From JAKFEW01 sp036675505 (GTDB taxonomy: Bacteria > Cyanobacteriota > Sericytochromatia > S15B-MN24 > JAQBPE01), in contig JAKFEW010000043.1 in assembly GCA_036675505.1 (NCBI GenBank), positions 1 to 64,000 on the forward strand: DNA of 64,000 bases, written 5' to 3'. The notes under the pieces were generated by a model. The model did not search any database. It was not told the DNA's origin and saw only the letters and a list, made by a program, of their open reading frames with translations. This document shows positions 57,857 through 64,000 of this stretch, piece by piece; position 1 is the first letter of the stretch, and every line of letters begins with the position of its first letter. Made by a program: the position numbers and the translations under genes.

Positions 57857-60226
57857 TCAGGCCGCGGCGGTCGACCCGATCGCGAGGGTCGGCAGCACGA
57901 CGGTGAACGCGGCGCCGCTGCCGGGCAGGCTCTGCATCTCCAGCCGGCCGCCGTGCATGGCGACGATCCGGTAGGCGAGCGGCAGGCCGAGCCCGATCCC
58001 GCCCTTGCGCTGCGAATCGCCGAGATCGGCCTGGCCGAAGGCCTCCCAGACGCGGGCGCGCACATCGGGGGCAATGCCCGGGCCGCTGTCCCAGATGGTG
58101 ATGCGCACCTCGTTCGCGGTGCGGGTGGCGCGCACCCCGAGGGCCCCCTGCTCGGGCGTGAACTTGATCGCGTTGTCGAGCAAGAGGCCGAGGGCCTGGC
58201 CGAGCCGGCGGCCGTCCGCATCGACGACGAGCGGGGCGTCCGGGACCTCCATCGTGAACTGGAGCGCCTTCGCCTGGAGCGGCGCCTCGAGCGTGTACGG
58301 CAACGCGTCCAGGATTTCCCGCAGATCGAGCTCCACCGGCGACATCGCCAGGTGGCCGCCGAGCACGGCCGCGTAATCGAGGACGTTCGTCAGCTGGGTC
58401 TGGAGGCGGTCGACGCCTTCCCGCAAGCCCGCGAGGAACTCGTCGTCCGGGTGGGCGTCCTCGATGAGCTCGGCGTACCCCTGGATCAGCGACAGCGGCG
58501 TCTTGATCTCATGGGACAGCGAGGAGAAGACGTGATCGCGGATGCGCGCGAGCTCCTTGACCCGCTCGAGCTCGACCGCGCCGCGGACGATCGCCTCCGA
58601 CGCGCGGACGCGCTCGGTGACGTCGCGCAACATCCAGACCGTGAAGAGCCCTTCGGACAACGCGAGGTCGTACGACTCGCTCTCCACCAGCACCTCGCGC
58701 CCGTCGGGGTGGATGATGGCGACAGGCCCGCGCCGGGCCGCATCCGCCGTGGCCGCGGCGGCCGGCGCGACCGCCGAAACGCAGGCCCCGAGCATGGCGC
58801 AGCGGGGCTGACCCAGCAGCCGCTCGATGGCGAGGTTCGCGTACTCGATGCGATCATCCCGGCCAACGATCATGATCGCCGCGTCCGCGATCTCGACGAT
58901 GCCCCGGAACTTCGCCTCGTTGGCGCTCAGCTCCGCCTCCAAGTTCTTCCGGGTGGTGATGTCGCGGGCGATCATGGTCACGCCGGCGATCGCACAGGCG
59001 GCGTCGCGGATCGGCGAGCATGACAGGGAAACATGGATCTCGCGGCCGTCTTTCCGCCGGCGCGTGGTCGCGTAATCATGGACGGGAGAGCCTTTCAGGA
59101 GCTGCTGGATCAAGTAGGCGAATTCGCCCCGGCGGGCGTCCGGCACGAGCGTCTCGAGCGGGCGCCCGATCATCTCGGCGGCCGAGAAGCCGAAGATCCT
59201 TTCCGCACCGGGGTTCCAGCTGGCAACGAGGCCATCCGGCGTGATGCTGACGATCGAATCGGAGGTCGCTTCGGCGAGCGCCGTCAGGTGGGCCTTGGCC
59301 AACGCCGCCTCCCGCAGCGCGGCTTCTTGCCGGCTCAGGTCGGCGTGGACGCGATCGTACGCGCGAATGCCCTGCCAGAGCATGGCCAGGCCGGCGGTGA
59401 GCAGCAGCCCCGTGAGGAGCGGCTGGCCGTGCGCCGCGGCCAGGCCGGCGCCCAGGATCAGCACGAGCAAGAGCGGCGCCGGCAACGGCAGGGCGCGCGA
59501 AACCGCCGCGCGGGCGGATGCCGTCTCCGGGGTCTCGGGCGCGATGCTGGCGCGCGCCGCCAGGACGCCGACGAGCAGGGCGCCCAGGGCGATCGCGCCC
59601 GCCGGCGGGAGGCTGACGATCTCGGCCAGCCCGGGCGGGAGCGCCGGGCCGGCCAGCAAGCCGATCACGGGCACGGTCAGGACGGCGGTGGCGACGATCG
59701 CGGACTGCTCCGCGACCCCCGCGCGGGCCCCGCGCGCCACGTCGAGGGTCGCGAGGGCCAGGCCCAACAGGACGTAGGCGGCGCCGCTCACGGGATACAC
59801 CGATCGCCCGAGCGTGACCCCGCCCAGCCGCTGCAACGCGGCCCAGGCGTCGGCGAGGGGGGCCAGGCCCGCCGCGAAGGCGAGCCCATCGATGCCGATG
59901 ATGACGACGGCGATCGCGCTGCCCCGGGCCACCTGCCGAAGCGCGGGACGCTCGCCGCCGGCCAGCCAGCACAGGAGCGAGGTACCCGCCGACAGGAGCG
60001 CGAGCGCGCTCGCCGCCGTCACCGTCAGGTCGTCCGCGTGGTGGCCCGCGAGCCACCACGCGAGGCCGGTCGGCCAGCCCGCCAGCAGGAACGCGCCGGT
60101 GGCGATGGCGACGAGCGCGGCCACGACCGAGGCCAGCGGCAGCGGGTCGCGCAGGCCGGACAGGCGCCCCTGCAGGGAAGGCTCACTCGAGGAAACGCTG
60201 ACCAGACCTGGGTTTACGAAGCTCAT
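57857..60226 (-). CDS. Multi-pass membrane histidine kinase with two PAS domains
   Basis: A 789-residue kinase from ATG 60226 (GGAGG upstream; an in-frame ATG at 60304 lacks one). About eight N-terminal helices form a MASE-like sensor region (ASVVAALVAIATGAFLLAGW; LPAPLLLVLILGAGLAAA). Then PAS1 (TSDSIVSITPDGLVASWNPG), PAS2 (IADAAIMIVGRDDRIEYAN), and the core: His572 in LSHEIKTPL, N-box LLDNAIKFTPEQG, G1 IWDSGPGIAP, G2 GGIGLGLPL. The H-box has EIKTPL instead of ELRTPL, which is common. It lies about 180 bp from the REC gene to its right, same strand, and may be co-transcribed with it. Confidence 0.9.
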   Translation of the reverse strand: MSFVNPGLVSVSSSEPSLQGRLSGLRDPLPLASVVAALVAIATGAFLLAGWPTGLAWWLAGHHADDLTVTAASALALLSAGTSLLCWLAGGERPALRQVARGSAIAVVIIGIDGLAFAAGLAPLADAWAALQRLGGVTLGRSVYPVSGAAYVLLGLALATLDVARGARAGVAEQSAIVATAVLTVPVIGLLAGPALPPGLAEIVSLPPAGAIALGALLVGVLAARASIAPETPETASARAAVSRALPLPAPLLLVLILGAGLAAAHGQPLLTGLLLTAGLAMLWQGIRAYDRVHADLSRQEAALREAALAKAHLTALAEATSDSIVSITPDGLVASWNPGAERIFGFSAAEMIGRPLETLVPDARRGEFAYLIQQLLKGSPVHDYATTRRRKDGREIHVSLSCSPIRDAACAIAGVTMIARDITTRKNLEAELSANEAKFRGIVEIADAAIMIVGRDDRIEYANLAIERLLGQPRCAMLGACVSAVAPAAAATADAARRGPVAIIHPDGREVLVESESYDLALSEGLFTVWMLRDVTERVRASEAIVRGAVELERVKELARIRDHVFSSLSHEIKTPLSLIQGYAELIEDAHPDDEFLAGLREGVDRLQTQLTNVLDYAAVLGGHLAMSPVELDLREILDALPYTLEAPLQAKALQFTMEVPDAPLVVDADGRRLGQALGLLLDNAIKFTPEQGALGVRATRTANEVRITIWDSGPGIAPDVRARVWEAFGQADLGDSQRKGGIGLGLPLAYRIVAMHGGRLEMQSLPGSGAAFTVVLPTLAIGSTAAA

Positions 60227-60408
60227 GGCGCCTCCGAGGGATGTCGACGTTGCAATCGGCAGACCGGAGCCCATAATTTGCCACATAACGCGGTTCGTGC
60301 CCATCGGCAGAAAACCCTGACGACACGCCTCGGCATCGGTAGCAAGTGCTTATCTGGCTGGCCTCACCTTGCTTCCAGGCAGACAACAATTTTTTCGACA
60401 GGGCAAGG

Positions 60409-61017
60409 TCAGACGGTGCTAGAGGGCCGATCGGCCAAGAGCTCGTCCGTCCGGCGCGCCGCCACGGCGATGTGCTCACGGACGTGGGCGACGGCCTGCC
60501 GCGCCGGGCCGTCGAGCGCGTCCAGCCCGACGAGGGCCGCGTGCAGCGCGCCTCGGATGTCGTCCGCGAGCGCGTCCTGGAGCTCGCGGACCCGGGCCTG
60601 GGCGCTCCTCGCGGCGTCGGCGGCCCGCAGCGTCTGGGTCAGGCGCGCCACGAGCTCGTCCATGAGAAACGGCTTCGTCAGGTAGCCGTCGGCGCCCAGG
60701 GCGAAGCCCCGCGCGATCATCTCGGGCTCGCGGTAGTGGGCCGTCAGCAGCAACACCGGGACGAAAGCCGTGGCGGGCTCCTGGCGCAGGCGCGTGAGGA
60801 CGTCGAAGCCGTCCATCGCCGGCATGCTCAGGTCCAGGACGATGGCGTCGGCCGAATTTTCAGCCACCCAGGCGAGGCCTGCGGGCCCATCCGCCACCGC
60901 CGCGACGCGGAAGCCGTGGCCGGTGAGGACGTCGTTGAGAAGGACGCGGTTGTATTCCTTGTCGTCGATGACGAGGATGGTGGCGCCCGAGAAAGTGGCG
61001 TCGCGCATAACGGACAT
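60409..61017 (-). CDS. Receiver protein with a C-terminal degenerate DHp-like helix pair
   Basis: A 202-residue protein: REC (ILVIDDKEYNR; phospho-Asp in AIVLDLSMPAMDG; Thr in LLLTAHY; Lys in LTKPFL), then about 75 helical residues. The tail ALADDIRGALHAALVGLDAL lines up with the kinase H-box helix (VSHELRTPLTAIIGY), with Asp where His would be, and AHVREHIAVAARRTDELLAD resembles its second helix. That suggests a receiver joined to a dead dimerisation domain; this is inferred by eye. No DNA-binding domain. First gene, upstream of the membrane kinase on the same strand. Confidence 0.8.
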   Translation of the reverse strand: MSVMRDATFSGATILVIDDKEYNRVLLNDVLTGHGFRVAAVADGPAGLAWVAENSADAIVLDLSMPAMDGFDVLTRLRQEPATAFVPVLLLTAHYREPEMIARGFALGADGYLTKPFLMDELVARLTQTLRAADAARSAQARVRELQDALADDIRGALHAALVGLDALDGPARQAVAHVREHIAVAARRTDELLADRPSSTV

Positions 61018-61305
61018 GACCCCCGGTACTGATCGCTCGTGCCGATGCTGGCCTGCAGGCGCAGCACTGGAATTTTAACATAGGGGACCTGGTTGTCCGA
61101 ATTTGCGATTCGCAGAAGCATCGCCGGGACGATTGTTGAAAGGAAGCCGATTGGTTCGGTCACGGTGAAATGCACCGAGAACCTGAGCACATGATACCAA
61201 CGGCGAATGGCCTTGATCGCCCCAAGATGACCCTATTCGGTTATGTCCCAGCGCCACCTCTCGATCATCGGGACGGGGGCGGCTTCGCCGGAAAGAGGTG
61301 AATCT

Positions 61306-61767
61306 ATGGTCGATCTGAAGAGGTTTTCGCTCCCGCTCGCGGTCACGGCCGCCGCGTTGTTCTCGCTCGCCGTCGCGGCGCCCGCCTCGGCGCAACCCGG
61401 GCCGGGCGGCCGGGGCCCTGGCGCGTACGACCGCGTCTACGACCCGGCCAAGGTCGAAACGGTCAGCGGAAAAATCAGCGCGATCGATCGGCGGACCGCC
61501 TGGCGCCCCGGCCGGATGGGCATCCACCTGACGGTGCAGACGGCCACCGGAGCCTTGCCCGTGCACCTCGGTCCGGCCTGGTTCATCGACACCCTCGAGC
61601 CGGCGCTCAAGGTCGGCGAGACCATCACCGTGAAGGGCTCTCGGGTCATGTTCGACGGCAAGCCCGCGATCATCGCCGCGTCGGTCACGCGGGGCCAGGA
61701 CACCATCGAGCTACGTGATACCAGCGGGCGACCGGTCTGGGCCGGCTGGCGCCGCGGGATGCCTTGA
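61306..61767 (+). CDS. Secreted OB-fold-like protein, unknown function
   Basis: A 153-residue protein with a clear signal peptide (LPLAVTAAALFSLAVAAPASAQ) and a compact beta domain: VETVSGKISAIDRR, GIHLTVQTATGALPVHLGPA, VGETITVKGSRVMFDGKPA and IIAASVTRGQDTIELRD. This is the layout of small periplasmic OB-fold (DUF5666/BOF-like) proteins. GAAAGAGGTG precedes ATG 61306. The ligand is not known. The 288 bp between it and the divergent receiver gene hold no other gene. Confidence 0.65.
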   Translation: MVDLKRFSLPLAVTAAALFSLAVAAPASAQPGPGGRGPGAYDRVYDPAKVETVSGKISAIDRRTAWRPGRMGIHLTVQTATGALPVHLGPAWFIDTLEPALKVGETITVKGSRVMFDGKPAIIAASVTRGQDTIELRDTSGRPVWAGWRRGMP

Positions 61768-61823
61768 GATGCTCCCGCTCGGCCAGGTCGCAGCGCGCAG
61801 CGCGGAGCTCCCGGCCTGAGCCA

Positions 61824-61852
61824 TTGACATCTTAACTACATAACTATATAGT
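61824..61852 (+). promoter_or_regulatory. Consensus sigma70 promoter with overlapping AT-rich dyad
   Basis: -35 TTGACA (61824-61829), 17-bp spacer, -10 TATAGT (61847-61852). The -10 is buried in ATAACTATATAGTAAT (61840-61855), a near-perfect 16-bp palindrome with one mismatched pair. This is the best promoter in the window, and a repressor on the dyad would block it. ArsR/BigR-type repressors control sulfur genes at such AT-rich sites; that is a suggestion only. Confidence 0.75.
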
Positions 61853-61882
61853 AATACTATTGCTCCGTAGAAGAGTTTCTCA

Positions 61883-61990
61883 ATGTCTACGCCGAGCGAA
61901 ACCGGAAACGCCATCGAGCTCGTGAAGCTGGAGACGGCCAGCGAGGGCGGCACCGAGGTGTACGTCCACTACCTGACCCGCAAGGCCTAG
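61883..61990 (+). pseudogene. Short TusA-like C-terminal fragment
   Basis: A 35-codon frame, MSTPSETGNAIELVKLE then TEVYVHYLTRKA, resembles only the last third of TusA sulfur carriers (TGN...  ...YVxYIRK). The CPxP-containing N-terminus is absent. TusA and DsrE2A genes are usual neighbours, which supports the reading. It directly follows the promoter and precedes DsrE2A by 9 bp. It could be a functional leader peptide instead. Confidence 0.45.
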
Positions 61991-61999
61991 GAGGCACCC

Positions 62000-62557
62000 A
62001 TGGAAACCACCCAGACCCGCGAGCAGACGCTCGAAACGACGATCGCGGCCTTGACCCGGCGCCTCGACGAGCTCGAGGCCCGGCTGCCCAAGGACAAGCT
62101 CAGCATGGTCGTCTTCTCGGGCGACCTCGACAAGGTGCTGGCCTCGTTCGTGATCGCGACCGGCGCGGCCGCGATGGGCCTCGAGGTCACGATGTTCTTC
62201 ACCTTCTGGGGCCTCAACGCGATCCGCACGAAGAAGGACCTGCTGGACAAGGGCCTCAAGGAGGCGATGATGGCGATGATGTCGCCGTCGAGCAGCCTCG
62301 AGCTCCAGCCTTCCAAGCTGGCCTTCTTCGGTGCGGGCAGCGTCATGCTGCGCCAGATGATGAAGGACAAGGACATCGCCTCGCTCGAGGAGCTGATGGC
62401 GCTGGCCCGCGACAGCGGCGTCCGGCTCGTCGCCTGCGGCATGAGCATGGACGTCATGGGTGTCCGCGAAGACGAGCTCGCGCCCGGCATCGAGGTCGGC
62501 GGCGTGGCGATGTTCATCGGCGAGGCCCAGGAATCCAAGGTCTCGCTGTTCATCTGA
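62000..62557 (+). CDS. DsrE2A-family protein (DsrE/DsrF/DsrH-like)
   Basis: A 185-residue protein with an N-terminal helix (TIAALTRRLDELEARLP) and the DsrE2 core: KLSMVVFSGDLDKVLASFVI, then ATGAAAMGLEVTMFFTFWGL, MLRQMMKDKDIASLEELMAL and VRLVACGMSMDVMGV (with the conserved Cys). DsrE2A proteins take part in sulfur-atom transfer beside TusA and rhodanese in sulfur-oxidising and other bacteria. AGGAGG lies 6 nt before ATG 62000. No rhodanese or Hdr gene is nearby, so a general persulfide role is more likely than sulfur oxidation. Confidence 0.88.
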   Translation: METTQTREQTLETTIAALTRRLDELEARLPKDKLSMVVFSGDLDKVLASFVIATGAAAMGLEVTMFFTFWGLNAIRTKKDLLDKGLKEAMMAMMSPSSSLELQPSKLAFFGAGSVMLRQMMKDKDIASLEELMALARDSGVRLVACGMSMDVMGVREDELAPGIEVGGVAMFIGEAQESKVSLFI

Positions 62558-62589
62558 CTCGCCGCGCCGCCCGCCTGACGTCCCGGCCG

Positions 62590-63597
62590 CTACACCGGCG
62601 CGAGCGCGCCGGTCGTCCGATCGCGCAGGCGCTGCTGGACCGCGCCGTCCCATGGCAGCGACACGCTCGCGAGCGGCCCCAGGCCGGCCATCCGGCAATC
62701 CAGGCGCGGCAGGTCGAAGGTGCCGGCGAGGTCGTGCTCCACCGTGCGGAGGACCCGGCCGTCCGCGGCCGTCCACACCGTGGTGCCGCTGCCGGTCCGG
62801 GTGCCGTCCGCGGCGATCGTGGCGTTCCAGCTGGTCTTGCGCGCGGAGGCATCGGGTTCGGTGTCGGTCATCGTCATGGCGACCTTGTACGCGCCGTCGG
62901 CCTGGACCGCCAAGTCGCGGGTCATGGCTCGGCGGGCGCCGCTCGCGAAGGTCATCGTCGCTTCGTGCTTCGACGCGAGGAGCGCGCCCGTCTCGGTGTC
63001 GACGGTGAGCGTCATGCGGACGTCGCGCCCCGGCATGCCTGCCGGCTGGTCGGCGGCCACCGTGAAGGCCACGACGCGCGTGCGTGTGCCGTCGCCGTTG
63101 TCGGTCCAGGTCGCCGCCTCGAGCGCCTTCGCCATGGCGTCCGCGATGGCGGTCATACCGGCATGGCGGGCCTGCCCACGGGCCATCATGCCGCCGTGGC
63201 GCTGGCCGAGGCGATCGCGCATCGCCCGGTCGGGCCGCATCATCGCGATGCCGGCGCCGGGCGCCATCATCCCGCTGCCAGGAGCGCCGCCGGCCATCAT
63301 CCCGCCGCCCAGCATCCCGCCGCCGATGGGCATGCCAGCCTGGGCGACCGTGTAGCTGCGGGCGGCGAGCGCCCGCAGCGCCAGGTAGGTGTAGTCGTCG
63401 AGCTCGCGGTCGGCCTGCAAGACGTCGGCCGCCGCCTGGCCGACGAGCGACGCGTCATCCGGCGACGTCGAGGTCGCCGCGGTGCTCCCAGGCGCCATGC
63501 CGGCCACGGGCGGGAGGGCTGCGCAGCTCGCCACGAGCGACAACAACGCCATGCCGGCCATCAGTCGGCGAGCGGCGGAAACGGGTCGAAACGTCAT
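62590..63597 (-). CDS. Lipoprotein with a Met/Gly-rich segment
   Basis: A 335-residue protein from ATG 63597, with lipobox ALLSLVASC. After a short helical region comes a stretch with many Met (GMPIGGGMLGGGMMAG; GSGMMAPGAGIAMM) and then beta-rich segments (TRTRVVAFTVAADQPAG; VRMTLTVDTETGALL). No family recognised. Met-rich segments in periplasmic proteins often bind Cu+, which would fit the other copper genes, but they may also be mere low complexity. AAAGGA stands upstream. Convergent with DsrE2A. Confidence 0.65.
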   Translation of the reverse strand: MTFRPVSAARRLMAGMALLSLVASCAALPPVAGMAPGSTAATSTSPDDASLVGQAAADVLQADRELDDYTYLALRALAARSYTVAQAGMPIGGGMLGGGMMAGGAPGSGMMAPGAGIAMMRPDRAMRDRLGQRHGGMMARGQARHAGMTAIADAMAKALEAATWTDNGDGTRTRVVAFTVAADQPAGMPGRDVRMTLTVDTETGALLASKHEATMTFASGARRAMTRDLAVQADGAYKVAMTMTDTEPDASARKTSWNATIAADGTRTGSGTTVWTAADGRVLRTVEHDLAGTFDLPRLDCRMAGLGPLASVSLPWDGAVQQRLRDRTTGALAPV

Positions 63598-63770
63598 CGA
63601 AAAGGTCCTTTCTGGTCGATGGCGCGCCGGGCGCACGCCCACCATCGAGCCTAAGGCCGGTCGCCCTGATCCGCATCGGTCAATTCCGCTGATCAACGAT
63701 GCGGGAAGCAACCGGGGGTTCGGCGGGTATACGAGGGGTCGCGTCCACAATCATTGGAGGGGGAATTCCG

Positions 63771-64000
63771 ATGGTCCGCTCGCTCGTGCCGTTCATGGCG
63801 CTCGCCCTGGTGCTCCCGCTCGCCGCGCCGGCCCGCGCGGAAAGCCTGACCGCCTTCGACCAGCGCGCGAGCCTGGAATGGCAGACCTGGACCTGGGCCA
63901 ACCCGGCGGGCACGGACAAGCTGACCTACAGCACGCCGATGACCGTGTTCACGATCGTCGACCATACAGGCGCCGTGTTCGGCGCGATGCGCACGGTCGC
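63771..64000 (+). CDS. Secreted protein, cut by the right edge
   Basis: The first 76 codons encode a signal peptide (LVPFMALALVLPLAAPARA) and the start of a mature protein (SLTAFDQRASLEWQTWTWAN). No stop before the window ends and no recognised family. GGAGGGGG precedes ATG 63771. Confidence 0.6.
   Translation, partial: MVRSLVPFMALALVLPLAAPARAESLTAFDQRASLEWQTWTWANPAGTDKLTYSTPMTVFTIVDHTGAVFGAMRTV

Noticed and set aside
55409..59023. Plus-strand frame of 1,204 codons opposite the PAS array
   Set aside because: Repetitive because the PAS repeats on the other strand are repetitive; no domain seen.

Overview
This is a GC-rich (roughly 70 % by eye) bacterial chromosome segment from a cell with two membranes. 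It carries an RND efflux system with an outer-membrane channel, an outer-membrane barrel protein and at least nine lipoprotein or Sec-type signal peptides. No rRNA or tRNA gene was seen and no gene fixes the phylum. The content (Cu nitrite reductase, archaeal-type GAPDH, metal efflux, very large PAS kinases) suggests a free-living, metal-exposed environmental organism. The taxon is left open.

Layout. 1-2 kb: a TnpB gene cut by the left edge, next to a broken S8 peptidase. 2-6 kb: a nitrite reductase with an extra cupredoxin domain, then an operon of archaeal-type GAPDH and a D-2-hydroxyacid dehydrogenase. 6-16 kb: one long minus-strand operon (cusCBA-like efflux, Ca2+-type P-ATPase, alpha/beta hydrolase), with overlapping stop and start codons at most junctions. 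16-19.6 kb: a small ATPase and PEP synthase. 19.7-26.7 kb: a copper locus with a DUF692 remnant, a YtkA-like lipoprotein, two divergent MerR/CueR-type promoters, copA, an outer-membrane protein and copB. 26.7-33.7 kb: a patchwork of remnants (kinase, CBS, DUF1801 and uridine-kinase pieces) around Hsp20, GNAT, a propeller protein, a RelE/HTH toxin-antitoxin pair and small membrane proteins. 33.7-39.1 kb: four related TolB-like propeller genes on one strand, the last decayed. 39.5-45.3 kb: a lipoprotein resembling flagellar rod/hook proteins, a sensor kinase, a methyltransferase, a cytochrome c lipoprotein, a ferric-reductase-like flavocytochrome and a deleted SLC13 transporter.

45.5-61 kb is a signalling island. 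It holds five histidine kinases, a further protein built like a histidine kinase but without its catalytic residues, and three separate receiver proteins. No DNA-binding output domain is present. Its centrepiece is a soluble kinase of about 1,500 residues with ten PAS domains, nine of them in a near-identical array. The array has a higher-order period of exactly 1,488 bp (four PAS units). 61-64 kb ends with a secreted OB-fold-like protein, a TusA-like remnant plus DsrE2A gene behind a consensus sigma70 promoter, a Met-rich lipoprotein and a secreted protein cut by the right edge.

Two themes link the window. The first is periplasmic copper and metal handling: NirK, Cus, CopA, CopB, Met/His-rich tails, and MerR-type promoters. 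The second is visible gene decay: at least a dozen remnants, several made by in-frame nonsense codons or by deletions at short repeats. The signalling island may sense envelope or redox state, but nothing in the sequence ties it to a specific target.
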